Below, piece after piece: positions 41,350 through 49,758 of a DNA stretch of 64,000 nucleotides; position 1 is the first letter of the stretch, and each line of letters starts with the position of its first letter. This stretch comes from Brevibacterium sp. S111 (GTDB lineage Bacteria; Actinomycetota; Actinomycetes; Actinomycetales; Brevibacteriaceae). The notes beneath the pieces were generated by a model, which was given only the letters and a program-made list of their open reading frames with translations, was not told the origin of the DNA and did not search any database. A program made the translations under genes and the position numbers. The DNA is taken from positions 310,001 through 374,000 of the forward strand of contig NZ_RHFH01000002.1 in NCBI RefSeq assembly GCF_004745075.1, in the 5' to 3' direction.

Positions 41350-43442
41350 AGCCCCATTCCCACTCTCAGTCCTTCCAGCACGGCCGCATGCACATTGCGG
41401 GAGGCGACGGCGTCACCGATCCGGTAGAGCGCGAACTTCGGCCCCGCCTCGGAGCCGGTGGATGTGCTCTGCGGGTCGGCGCCGGAATCCGGCTGCGGCT
41501 GTCCCCGCACCCACGCCTCAAGGTCCGTCGCCCCGTGATTCGACGACTGTGATTTGAGCTCGAAGTAGACCTCATCGTTCGGTGTCGTCCCGAAATCGAC
41601 GACCACGGCATCGGTGATGACCTCGGTCTCCCGATCCGAATAGTCGTTGCGCAGCCTCGCCACGATCTCCTTTCCCTCGATCCGCGGTTTCTCCGTCAGG
41701 CGCTCGCCGAGGCGGACCTCGACTCCGAATTCGGAGAACACCTGAAGATAGGCGGGGGAGTTCATCGACCCCACATCGATGCCGATCGTGCGTTCGGGGC
41801 TGACGTAGGTGACCTGCTGACCTCCCCGAGCCAATCGTTCGACGGCGTCGAGGGCAGGGTAGAACCCGTGGTCGTCGAAGACGAGCACCCGCTGCTTCGA
41901 TTTGAGCCGGTCGTCCATGACATCCCAGACGTCGAAGCTTGGGCCCTGCTCACGGAAGGGATACCCGGCGTCAGGAACCCCTCCGGTGGCGACGATGACG
42001 ACGTCGGGGTCGAGCGCGAGGATGTCGTCCGCCTCGGCGAAGGTGTTCAGCCGCAGATCGACCCCGTGCTTCTTACACTGCTGGACGCGCCAGTCGATGA
42101 TGCCGATGAGGTCGCGGCGTCGCTGCGAACGAGCGGCGATGCGCACCTGCCCGCCGGGTGCGTCATCGGCCTCGAGCAGCGTCACCCGGTGCCCGCGGAC
42201 GGCAGCGACACGGGCGGCTTCGAGCCCGGCCGGGCCGGCACCGAGGATGACGACATGCTTCGGAGCCGCCTCAGCGTCGTGGGGGACCTCTTGCGGCAGT
42301 TCGGCTTCGCGACCGGTGGCGGGATTATGGATGCAGGTCGCCGAGCCTGAGGTGTAGATCGAGTCGAGGCACATGTTCGCGCCCACGCAGGGGCGGATGT
42401 CGTCCTCCCGCCCCTCGGCGATCTTGCGTGCGAGATGCGGATCGGCCAGCTGCGCGCGGGTCATACCGACGAGGTCGAGGCACCCGTCCTCGAGGGCGAA
42501 CCGGGCGGTCGCGGCATCGGCGATGCGGGCGGCGTGGAGGACCGGGATGTCGATCGCGGCCCGGATGCGGCGGCAGGTGTCGAGCCACGGTGCCGCGGGT
42601 GTGCCCATGCCCGGGATTGCCTCGGCGAGTTCCCGGTCGGAGCTGATCAGCCCGACGTTGAGGCTGAGGAAGTCGATGCCATGCGCGGTGTAGGTCTGGA
42701 GGACCTCGGTGGCCCGGGCCTCGTCCATGCCATCGTCGCGGCGTTCGTCGACGGCCATGCGGATGCCGACCTGGAAGTCTTCGGGCACGGCCGCCCGGAC
42801 CGCGTCGATGACGCGCAGCGGGAACCGCATCAGGTTCTCGAGTTCACCGGAGTACTCGTCGTCGCGGTCGTTGAGCCACGGAGCGAGGAACGCGTCGAGC
42901 AGGTGCCCGGCGTGCATGACCTCGAGGCCGTCGAGACCGGCGGCGGCGACGCGGGCGGCCGCGGCGGCGAAGTCGGCGACGATGCGATCCATGTCGAAGT
43001 CTTCCATGGCCTTCGTGAACGAACGGTGCGCTGCCTCTTTCGTTCGCGAAGTCGAAACCAGGGGCAGCCAGTCACCCGCGAAGTTCGAAGAGCGATGCCC
43101 CAAGTGGGTCGTCTGAATCATGACCGCTGCGCCCTCGTCGTGGCAGTCTTCGGCGATCGCTGAGAGCCAGGGCACCACCTCGTCGGTGGACAGATCGATG
43201 TTGCCGAAGGCGGCCGGGGAATCCTTGGACACGACGGCCGAGCCGCCGATCATCGTCAGCCCGACTCCGCCGCGAGCCTTCTCCCGGTGATAGAGCCGGT
43301 AACGGTCCTTCGGCATGCCGAGCTCGGTGTAAGCGGGCTCATGCGAAGTCGAGACGATGCGGTTGCGCAGGGTCAGGCCTCCGAGGTCGAAGGGCTGGAG
43401 CAGCGGATCGGCGGACGTGCCGAGCTGGGGATCGGCGGTCAT
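41346..43442 (-). CDS. NADH:flavin oxidoreductase, N-methylproline demethylase-like
   Basis: A 698-residue three-part enzyme: an Old Yellow Enzyme barrel with FMN (~1-370, NRIVSTSHEPAYTELG; EVMHAGHLLDAFLAPWLNDRDDEY), a 4Fe-4S region (RPCVGANMCLDSIY...CIHNPATGRE), and an FAD/NAD domain (VVILGAGPAGLEAARVAAVRG). This layout matches the dimethylamine/N-methylproline demethylases of the stachydrine and hydroxyproline-betaine pathways. It would remove the second methyl group after the Rieske enzyme. It is the first gene of the minus-strand operon and diverges from gntR. Confidence 0.85.
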   Translation of the reverse strand: MTADPQLGTSADPLLQPFDLGGLTLRNRIVSTSHEPAYTELGMPKDRYRLYHREKARGGVGLTMIGGSAVVSKDSPAAFGNIDLSTDEVVPWLSAIAEDCHDEGAAVMIQTTHLGHRSSNFAGDWLPLVSTSRTKEAAHRSFTKAMEDFDMDRIVADFAAAAARVAAAGLDGLEVMHAGHLLDAFLAPWLNDRDDEYSGELENLMRFPLRVIDAVRAAVPEDFQVGIRMAVDERRDDGMDEARATEVLQTYTAHGIDFLSLNVGLISSDRELAEAIPGMGTPAAPWLDTCRRIRAAIDIPVLHAARIADAATARFALEDGCLDLVGMTRAQLADPHLARKIAEGREDDIRPCVGANMCLDSIYTSGSATCIHNPATGREAELPQEVPHDAEAAPKHVVILGAGPAGLEAARVAAVRGHRVTLLEADDAPGGQVRIAARSQRRRDLIGIIDWRVQQCKKHGVDLRLNTFAEADDILALDPDVVIVATGGVPDAGYPFREQGPSFDVWDVMDDRLKSKQRVLVFDDHGFYPALDAVERLARGGQQVTYVSPERTIGIDVGSMNSPAYLQVFSEFGVEVRLGERLTEKPRIEGKEIVARLRNDYSDRETEVITDAVVVDFGTTPNDEVYFELKSQSSNHGATDLEAWVRGQPQPDSGADPQSTSTGSEAGPKFALYRIGDAVASRNVHAAVLEGLRVGMGL

Positions 43443-43490
43443 GGGTTCCTCCTTCGTTGCAGGAACGGCTCCGACAGGGGAGCGACACTG

Positions 43491-43511
43491 GGTAATCGGT
43501 TACCGATTACC
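43491..43511 (+). promoter_or_regulatory. GntR operator candidate, 21-bp inverted repeat
   Basis: GGTAATCGGT and ACCGATTACC are perfect 10-bp arms around one central T. The site lies between the divergent demethylase and GntR genes, 49 bp from the demethylase start. It is the strongest operator-like palindrome in the window. Confidence 0.7.
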
Positions 43512-43596
43512 TGCCTCTATCGTGCGATCTCGCGGTTATGCTGTCAATAGCCGATGGAAGCCGATTGTGCACAGTGAGGTGAGGGAGGGAAACGTG

Positions 43597-44283
43597 ATGG
43601 AGCGAATGAGACCGCAGACCGAGTCGCTGCGCGAGCAGGCGCTGGCGATCATTCGCGATGCCATCATCTCCGGTGAGCTCGCCGAAGACCGGATCTATTC
43701 GGCCGCCCGGCTGGCCAAGCAGCTTGGCATCTCTCTCAGTCCCGTTCGTGAGGCGATGATGGCGCTCGTGACCGAAGGAACGGTCGAGGCTGTGCCCAAT
43801 CGGGGCTTCCGTCTCGTCCCCGTCACCGAGGCGGACCTTGAGGAGATCATCCGCATCCGTGTCCTCCTCGCTGTTCCGGCCGCCCGCGAGCTCGCCGAAT
43901 CAACGGCGAAAGCCGGCGCGGTCAACCGTCTGCGCGAACTCGCCGAGGCGACCGTGGCGGCGGCCGAGAGCGGTGAGATCGCCGAGTTCTACACCCAGGA
44001 TCGCCGATTCCACGAAGCTCTGCTCGAACACGGGCTCGGTGCGCGCGCAGCCGCGATCAGCCTGCGACTGCGTGATCAGTCGCGCCTCTACCGACACCAG
44101 GACCAGATCGGGACCATTACCGTCGACTCCGCCCGTGAGCTGCCGAGGATCGTCGACCTCATCGAGGCGGGCGATTCCGCCGAGGCGGCCGAACTCGTGA
44201 CGTCGAACCTCTACTTCTTCAAGCGCTTCCCCGCTCACCCGGACTCTACCTTGCCGTGTCAGGTGGAATCGGCACGGGAGTAA
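43597..44283 (+). CDS. GntR-family (FCD) transcriptional regulator
   Basis: A 228-residue regulator. The ATG at 43597 has GGGAGGGA upstream. The winged helix is typical (SLREQALAIIRDAIISGELAEDRIYSAARLAKQLGISLSPVREAMMAL). The C-terminal helical FCD domain (VTEADLEEIIRIRVLLAVPAA) binds small-molecule ligands. It diverges from the demethylase/epimerase operon, with a perfect palindrome between, and converges on the broken MHS transporter gene. Its ligand is probably a proline- or betaine-derived metabolite. Confidence 0.88.
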   Translation: MERMRPQTESLREQALAIIRDAIISGELAEDRIYSAARLAKQLGISLSPVREAMMALVTEGTVEAVPNRGFRLVPVTEADLEEIIRIRVLLAVPAARELAESTAKAGAVNRLRELAEATVAAAESGEIAEFYTQDRRFHEALLEHGLGARAAAISLRLRDQSRLYRHQDQIGTITVDSARELPRIVDLIEAGDSAEAAELVTSNLYFFKRFPAHPDSTLPCQVESARE

Positions 44284-44325
44284 AGCGACACCGGGTCGCC
44301 CCTGTCGGGACGGCCCGGTGTCGCT
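44284..44325 (+). terminator. Bidirectional hairpin between gntR and the MHS transporter
   Basis: AGCGACACCGGG (44284-44295) and CCCGGTGTCGCT (44314-44325) are perfect 12-bp arms with an 18-nt loop. The hairpin starts at the last base of the gntR stop codon and lies between convergent genes, so it probably terminates transcription from both sides. Confidence 0.75.
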
Positions 44326-44367
44326 GTCTGTGATCAGATCGAGTACCCGATCGCGTGTGGATCTCGA

Positions 44368-45708
44368 TCAGGCAGGTGCCTTGTCGGGGTCGATGTCGAC
44401 GATCGGCATCGCCTCGATGTCCATATCCGGGTTCTCCGCCTGGGTCCGAGCCAGCTCTTCGGCCTCCTCATGGGTGGAGACGGTCGGGAACGACCCCGGC
44501 AGCGGTTTGTGCGCGGATTCCTTCATGAGGAGCACGGCGACGAGCGCGACGACCGAGAAGAACAGGATGTAGAACGCGGGCATGAACGAGTTGCCGGTGG
44601 CGTCGATGAGTGCCTGGGCGACCAGCGGCGTGGTGCCGCCGAACAGGGAGACACCGAGGTTGAACGTCAGGCCCATCGCGCCGTAGCGAGATGCGGTCGG
44701 GAAAAGGGCGGGCAGCGTCGAGGCCAGGCAGGCGATGTAGAACCCGGCTGGCAGGGCGACCATGAACAGAGCGACCATCACCGCCCACATCTCACCGATC
44801 TGCATGACGGCGAAGGCGGGAATGATGAGGATGATCGTCATGATCGCGGCCGCCATGAAGACGAACTTGCGTCCCAGTCTGTCTGAGAGCTTGCCGATGA
44901 GCGGCAGGCAGGCAGACATGACGACGAGGACCGGGATCGTGGCCGCAGCTGCCTGGACGTTCGAGACCTTGACGGTCTCTTCCAAGTAGGTGGGCATGAA
45001 GCTCGTGAGCGCATAGCCGACAGTCTGCGATCCTGCGACGACGGCGATGCCGATGAGGATCTCTTTCCAGAAGTGGCGAACGACGCCGATGAGCCCGTGG
45101 CGAGCGTACTTGTCGTCCTTGACCTTGATGTCGCGGCCGGCTTCTTCGCTCGACTCGAAGCTTGGGGTCTCGGGGATCTTCAGGCGGAACCAGATGGCGA
45201 CGGCGCCGAGCGGGATGGCGATGAGGAACGGGATCCTCCAGCCGCCGTCGAGCATGGCGTTCTCGCCGTTGATGGACGTGGTGACGACGGTCGTGATGGC
45301 CACGGTGCCGGCGCCGGCGGCGAATCCGAGGTAGGAGCCGACATCGAGCCACGACGCCCAGTAGCCGCGAGACTTGTCCGGGGCGAACTCGGAGACGTAG
45401 GTGGTGGCACCGGCGTATTCGCCGCCGGTGGAGAAGCCCTGGATCATCTTGAGCAGGTAGAGCGGGATGATGACCCATAGACCGACCTGGGCCGCGGTGG
45501 GCAGCGCGCCGATCAGTGCCGTGGCGGTGGCCATCGTGGCCATCGTGAAGAAGAGGACCTTCTGGCGACCGATCTTGTCGCCGAGTGGTCCGAGCACCAT
45601 GCCGCCAAGAGGACGAACGAGGAACGAGACCGCGAAGCCGAACAAAGTGACGAGCAGGCCCATCTGCTCGTCCATGCCTTCGGTGAAGACGGTCCTCATA
45701 GTCAAAGC
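44368..45708 (-). pseudogene. MHS-family betaine/proline transporter, C-terminal part (split by transposon)
   Basis: This part encodes residues ~70-512 of a ProP-like symporter, starting MRTVFTEGMDEQMGLL and carrying the MFS motif RPLGGMVLGPLGDKIGRQ. The N-terminal 69 codons lie at 49553-49758. Removing the 3844-bp transposon and one copy of the 8-bp duplication rejoins the frame exactly, giving 513 codons and the natural reading GYLALTMRTVFTEG. The C-terminal tail (LPGSFPTVSTHEEAEELARTQAENPD) is typical of actinobacterial betaine carriers. A downstream internal ATG could produce a fragment, but it would lack helix 1 and so is unlikely to be active. Confidence 0.9.
45701..45708 (+). repeat. 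Target site duplication, left
   Basis: GTCAAAGC borders the left end of the composite transposon and is repeated exactly at 49553-49560. Eight bases is the length expected for the ISL3 family. Confidence 0.9.
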
Positions 45709-45896
45709 GGCTCTTCCCAGATGAGGGTGTAGGTCGGCCGGGCGCGTCGGTCCGCAGATAGACGTCGAGGTCTCCCGACGATGGAGGTTCCTACGCCATC
45801 CATCCGAAAGACCTCGACGTGACCGACGCTACCCCGCCGGCCGGCTTCGGCCGCCCTGACCTGACCGCCTTCGCGTCTCATCCCAATCGACCCTGA
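45709..45896 (+). mobile_element. Left ISL3 remnant
   Basis: It keeps the terminal repeat, the start-codon hairpin (arms 45762-45773 and 45809-45820) and a 25-codon transposase start (GTG 45819; TDATPPAGFGRPDLTAFASH) ending in a stop at 45896. It corresponds to 48108 onward in the complete copy but has diverged a good deal, so it was probably a related element and not an identical twin. From 45897 to 46104 I see no gene. Confidence 0.8.
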
Positions 45897-46104
45897 TCGA
45901 GTCTGCTGACCCCCTCGACGAGAACGCAGCGACACATCACAGCCACCCGACCCCGACCGTCCGGGAAGCCGGGACACGTCACATGGCCTGTGCTGCGGGC
46001 GTGTCGAGTGGGTCGTCCAGGGGCGACGCAGTAGCGTCGACGCGACGTGCTGAGAGGTGGTTCCAGTCGAGCACTAGCACACCGGCTACAGGCATGGCGA
46101 TAGG

Positions 46105-47046
46105 TCAGGAACGGCGTCGCTCCCTACGCAGGAGGGAGCGCAGAGTCTCGGCGTTCGCGTAGCCGACCCGTAGCGCGATCTCGGCGGAGGTGAGATCCGT
46201 GGTTGCTGAGAGGTGCCGAGCTCGTTCGATGCGAAGCCGTTGGACGAACCCGAGCGGAGTGAGGTTGAGCGCCGCACGGACTCGTCGTTCGAGGGTGCGC
46301 CGGCTGGTGCCGAGCGACTGCGCGACGAAGGCGACGTTGAACGGTTCGTCCAGTCGGGCGCGCACGAAGCGTTCGAACTCGACGACGATCGAGTCCTCGT
46401 GCCGGAGATTTTCGTAGGCGACGAAGGCCGCCTGCGACGGACGCTCGTCGATGATGAGGAGCTTGGCGACATGTTGGGCCAGGTCGGGGCTGATCGATCG
46501 CACGAGTGAGAGCGCGAGGTCGATGTGGGCGAACGCGGCGCCGGCGGTGACGAGGTTCCCGTCGACCACGACCATGGTGTCGAGATCGAGGGCGACGCTC
46601 GGATAGCGCTTCAGGAACTCCGGCCCCAGGAACCAGCTGGTCGTCGCCCGCCGATGATGCATCCGTCCGGTCTCGGCGACAGCGAACACGCCGGTGCACG
46701 CCGCGGCGATCCGGGTGGTCGCCTCGTCGAGGCGCCCGAGCGAGGCGATGACCGAACGAGCATCTCGGCTCTGGAGGGCGTCGTTGGTAGCGGCGGCCGT
46801 AAGGGTTCCAAGCGCAGGGACGACGACCACGTCGAACTCTGCGGACTCCGACAGCGGGTGGTCCACCGACAGGGTCATCGATGCCGTCGTGGTCACTCGC
46901 CGTTTCGGTCCGAGGATGGCGAGTTCGATCGGGTCGATCCGCGGGTCGACATCACCGCGGGCTCCGTCGGCTACCCGCACGATGTCGATGATCGACGCGA
47001 TAGCCGAACCGAAGCAGCCGTCGATCGCGATCAGTCCGATACGCAT
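46105..47046 (-). CDS. GlxA-like AraC-family regulator (DJ-1/PfpI plus AraC HTH)
   Basis: About 313 residues from ATG 47046. The N-terminal ~190 residues have the DJ-1/PfpI fold (RIGLIAIDGCFGSAIASIIDI, FDVVVVPALGTLTA, AACTGVFAVAETG; the nucleophile-elbow Cys is present). The C-terminal AraC double helix-turn-helix follows (FNVAFVAQSLGTSRRTLERRV, AEIALRVGYANAETLRSLLRRERRR). It diverges from the small monooxygenase gene, its probable target. It is transposon cargo. Confidence 0.85.
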   Translation of the reverse strand: MRIGLIAIDGCFGSAIASIIDIVRVADGARGDVDPRIDPIELAILGPKRRVTTTASMTLSVDHPLSESAEFDVVVVPALGTLTAAATNDALQSRDARSVIASLGRLDEATTRIAAACTGVFAVAETGRMHHRRATTSWFLGPEFLKRYPSVALDLDTMVVVDGNLVTAGAAFAHIDLALSLVRSISPDLAQHVAKLLIIDERPSQAAFVAYENLRHEDSIVVEFERFVRARLDEPFNVAFVAQSLGTSRRTLERRVRAALNLTPLGFVQRLRIERARHLSATTDLTSAEIALRVGYANAETLRSLLRRERRRS

Positions 47047-47153
47047 GACGTAAACAATAGCAATACTGCCGTATACGCCACTACCCACCGGCCCTCGCTC
47101 GTCATACGCTGAACTCGTCACACGAAGAATCACGACTTCAAGGAGAGTCCCTC

Positions 47154-47465
47154 ATGTCAACACCCGCATCACTTCCGTATGCCTTCGTCGCCAAGATCGT
47201 CGCGGCCGATGGACAGCACGACGCGCTCGCCGATCTGCTCGCCGGCGCTGTCGCACTCGCCAACGAAGAAGTAGGAACGATTGTCTGGTTCGCGGTCAGG
47301 ACCCACGCCGACACCTTCTGGATCTTCGATGCATTCCACGACGAGGCCGCTCGCGACGCCCACGCCAACGGCGCCATCGTCGCAGCCCTGACGGCCAACC
47401 AGCACCTCCTCAGCGCAGCACCCGAGATCCTGCCGGCCGACGTCCTCGCGTCCAAGCTCCCGTAG
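47154..47465 (+). CDS. Antibiotic biosynthesis monooxygenase (ABM) domain protein
   Basis: A 103-residue single ABM ferredoxin-like domain (YAFVAKIVAADGQHDALADLLAGAVALANEEVGTIVWFAVR, TFWIFDAFHDEAARDAHANG). Such proteins are cofactor-free or heme-using small monooxygenases, or stress-related proteins. AAGGAGAG precedes the ATG. It is followed by the GlcG-like gene and then the cut alcohol dehydrogenase, so it was part of a small redox operon under the AraC-type regulator. Confidence 0.85.
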   Translation: MSTPASLPYAFVAKIVAADGQHDALADLLAGAVALANEEVGTIVWFAVRTHADTFWIFDAFHDEAARDAHANGAIVAALTANQHLLSAAPEILPADVLASKLP

Positions 47466-47596
47466 TCCGCTCACGCACGTTCGCAACGCGAACCACAACA
47501 CGAGCGCTGTCGGTCACAAACTCAACAGGCAAACCAACGGGCGGCTCTGGAGCGGCTCGAGCCACAAAGCGCACGCCACATTCGAAGGAGCAATTG

Positions 47597-48007
47597 ATGC
47601 TATCAATTCCTACATTGTCGTTGGACGACGCCAAACGTGTCATCGCGGCAGCAGAAGCTGAATCCAGCACGCAGGGTCAGCCCAGTAACATCGCCGTCGT
47701 CGATGCCGGCGGCAATCTCGTCGCTCACGTACGGATGGACGGAGCGTGGCTGGGCAGCATCGACATCTCGATCAACAAAGCCTTCACGGCCCGCGCGTTC
47801 GACACAGCCACCAAAGACCTCGGCGACCTCGCCCAACCCGGTGAGCAGTTCTACGGCATCCACGCCTCCAACGACGGTCGGGTGATGATCTTCGCCGGTG
47901 GCATCCCGCTCGAGCGCGACGGCCAGGTCGTCGGCGCCGTCGGCGTCAGCGGAGGAACCGGTGACCAAGACCAGGCCGTCGCCGAAGCCGCCGCCAGCGC
48001 CTTCTGA
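47597..48007 (+). CDS. GlcG/HbpS-family heme-binding-like protein
   Basis: A 136-residue GlcG-fold protein. Family features are NIAVVDAGGNLVAHVRMDGAWLGSIDISINKAFTARAF, GIHASNDGRVMIFAGGIPLERDGQVVGAVGVSGG and the end DQAVAEAAASAF. GAAGGAG precedes the ATG at 47597. Relatives bind heme or accompany glycolate and alcohol oxidation genes; the biochemical role is not settled. It stands between the ABM monooxygenase and the broken alcohol dehydrogenase. Confidence 0.88.
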   Translation: MLSIPTLSLDDAKRVIAAAEAESSTQGQPSNIAVVDAGGNLVAHVRMDGAWLGSIDISINKAFTARAFDTATKDLGDLAQPGEQFYGIHASNDGRVMIFAGGIPLERDGQVVGAVGVSGGTGDQDQAVAEAAASAF

Positions 48008-48068
48008 GACCGACCCGCACCGAACCCGGCCCCCGGCCGGCAGCCCACCCACCGAAGGAGCCGCACCA

Positions 48069-48107
48069 TGCGTGCTCTCGTGTACCACGGTTGTGAAGCG
48101 CCATAGG
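48069..48107 (+). pseudogene. Cut 5' end of a zinc-dependent alcohol dehydrogenase gene
   Basis: After an AAGGAG-type site, ATG 48069 begins MRALVYHG, the usual start of zinc alcohol dehydrogenases, and then runs into the ISL3 terminus at 48108 after a few altered codons and a stop. Only about 13 codons remain. The insertion sequence has thus removed the enzyme that completed the GlxA-ABM-GlcG operon. Confidence 0.65.
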
Positions 48108-48160
48108 GGCTCATCCCGGTTGTGGGTGTAGCAGGCGTTGGCGTGGCGGTCCCGGGATAG

Positions 48161-48219
48161 ACGTCGAGGTCTCCCGAGGATGAAGGCTCCTACACGCTCA
48201 TCCTGAAAGACCTCGACGT
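48161..48219 (+). promoter_or_regulatory. Hairpin enclosing the transposase start codon
   Basis: ACGTCGAGGTCT (48161-48172) and AGACCTCGACGT (48208-48219) are perfect 12-bp arms. The transposase GTG (48218-48220) is partly inside the 3' arm. If transcribed from an upstream promoter, the stem would block translation. The same arms are kept in the diverged left remnant. Confidence 0.7.
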
Positions 48220-49549
48220 GCCCGACGCTACCGCCGGCGACCGCTCACGCGCGTTCGCCCACCCAGATCTGACCACCTTCTGCCGACTCGACGAGCTCGG
48301 CCTCGTCGTCACCGGCCAACGCCTCGAGTCCGACCGTGCGGTCGTCGCGTGCCGGGTCGCCGAAGCCGACCAGTGGTGCCGCCGATGCGGCTGCGAAGGA
48401 ACCCCGCGGGACACGGTCACCAGGCAGCTGGCCCACGAACCACTCGGCTGGCGACCTACCACGCTGCTGCTCACCATCCGCCGCTACCGATGCGCTGGCT
48501 GCGGGCACGTGTGGCGCCAAGACACCTCCCGGGCGGCCGAACCTCGGGCGAAGCTCTCGCGTCGCGGGCTGCGGTGGGCACTTGAGGGGATCGTGATCGC
48601 TCACCTCACCGTCGCCCGGGTCGCCGAGGGTCTCGGGGTTGCCTGGGACACCGCTAACGACGCCGTCGTGGCCGAGGGCAAGCGGGTCCTGATCGACGAC
48701 CCGGCACGGTTCGAGGGTGTCCGAGTCGTTGGCGTCGATGAACACGTGTGGCGCCACACCAGGCGTGGCGACAAGTACGTCACCGTGATCATCGACCTCA
48801 CCCCGATCCGTGATGGCACCGGCCCGGCACGGCTCCTAGACATGGTCGAGGGTCGCTCGAAGCAGGTGTTCAAGACCTGGCTCGCCACCCGGAGCGACAC
48901 CTGGCGTGACGGCGTGGAAGTCGTCGCGATGGACGGGTTCAGCGGCTTCAAGACCGCCACCACCGAGGAGCTCCCCGACGCTGTCGCGGTCATGGATCCC
49001 TTCCACGTGGTCCGGTTGGCCGGCGACGCGTTGGACCGGTGTCGACGCCGGGTCCAGCAGGCCATCCACGGTCACCGCGGCCACAAGGGTGACCCGCTCT
49101 ACTCCGCACGGCGAACGCTGCACACCGGTGCTGGGCTGCTCACTGACAAGCAGGCCAGCCGACTACGGGCACTGTTCGCCGGTGATGAGCACGTGCAGGT
49201 CGAGGCGACCTGGGGGATCTATCAGCGGATGATCGCGGCCTACCGCCACGAGGACCGACGCCAGGGCCGCGAGCTCATGACCAAGCTGATCGAGTCGGTC
49301 AGCGACGGCGTCCCGGCCGCGCTGATCGAGGTCATCACGCTGGGCCGGACGTTGAAGAAGCGGGCCGCCGACGTGCTGGCCTACTTCGACCGCCCCGGCA
49401 CCAGCAACGGGCCTACGGAGGCGATCAACGGCCGGCTCGAACACCTCCGCGGCTCAGCCCTCGGGTTCCGCAACCTCACCAACTACATCGCCAGGTCCCT
49501 GCTCGAGACCGGCGGCTTCAGACCGCGACTACACCCTGGAATCGGATGA
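48218..49549 (+). CDS. ISL3-family transposase
   Basis: A 443-residue transposase. The N-terminal zinc ribbon (CRVAEADQWCRRCGCEG ... CAGCGHVW) and the helix-turn-helix (IVIAHLTVARVAEGLGVAWDTANDAV) lead to the DDE catalytic domain: VVGVDEHVW, VVAMDGFSGFK with DAVAVMDPFHVVRLA, and NGPTEAINGRLEHLRGSALGFRN. Length is normal for ISL3. The frame is intact, so the element may still be active. It provides the transposase for the whole composite unit. Confidence 0.95.
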   Translation: MPDATAGDRSRAFAHPDLTTFCRLDELGLVVTGQRLESDRAVVACRVAEADQWCRRCGCEGTPRDTVTRQLAHEPLGWRPTTLLLTIRRYRCAGCGHVWRQDTSRAAEPRAKLSRRGLRWALEGIVIAHLTVARVAEGLGVAWDTANDAVVAEGKRVLIDDPARFEGVRVVGVDEHVWRHTRRGDKYVTVIIDLTPIRDGTGPARLLDMVEGRSKQVFKTWLATRSDTWRDGVEVVAMDGFSGFKTATTEELPDAVAVMDPFHVVRLAGDALDRCRRRVQQAIHGHRGHKGDPLYSARRTLHTGAGLLTDKQASRLRALFAGDEHVQVEATWGIYQRMIAAYRHEDRRQGRELMTKLIESVSDGVPAALIEVITLGRTLKKRAADVLAYFDRPGTSNGPTEAINGRLEHLRGSALGFRNLTNYIARSLLETGGFRPRLHPGIG

Positions 49550-49552
49550 GCC

Positions 49553-49758
49553 GTCAAAGCGAGGTAGCCGTAGACGCCGAAGTCGAACCATTCCATGAAG
49601 TTGCCGACCGTGGTCCCGCCGATGGCGGTGCGGATCGATTTGGTTTCGACGACGATGCAGTCATCGGCTTCGAACCGTCTCTGCTTCTTGATTGCACGCC
49701 GTTCCTTGCGCGACGGCTTCTTGTCCTTCTGCGCGAATCTGTCGTGGCCTTCTGGCAT
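49553..49758 (-). pseudogene. MHS-family transporter, N-terminal part (split by transposon)
   Basis: It encodes a basic tail (QKDKKPSRKERRAIKKQRR) and the MHS first helix motif GNFMEWFDFGVYGYLALT, then hits the transposon. GAGGAACC precedes the ATG at 49758. It joins in frame to the fragment at 44368-45708. The first 8 bp on the transposon side (49553-49560, GTCAAAGC) are the right copy of the target duplication. Confidence 0.9.

Larger units (their letters stand above)
45709..49552 (+). mobile_element. ISL3-family composite transposon (3844 bp)
   Basis: The outer ends begin GGCTCTTCCCAG at the left and GGCTCATCCGAT (reverse strand) at the right, each followed by GGGTGTAG about 8 bp on. The GGCTC start is the ISL3 family end. 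The left copy is reduced to its end and the start of the transposase; the right copy (48108-49552) is complete. Cargo between them is an AraC-type regulator, a small monooxygenase, a GlcG-like protein and the cut start of an alcohol dehydrogenase. Matching 8-bp target duplications occur only at the outer ends; the base pairs left of 48108 do not match. The whole unit therefore moved together. Confidence 0.9.
48108..49552 (+). mobile_element. Complete ISL3-family insertion sequence (1445 bp)
   Basis: Ends are GGCTCATCC...GGGTGTAG at 48108 and its inverse ending GGATGAGCC at 49552. The element carries one transposase gene. No target duplication flanks this copy on its own (GCCATAGG on the left, GTCAAAGC on the right), which supports movement as part of the larger composite unit. 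Confidence 0.9.
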
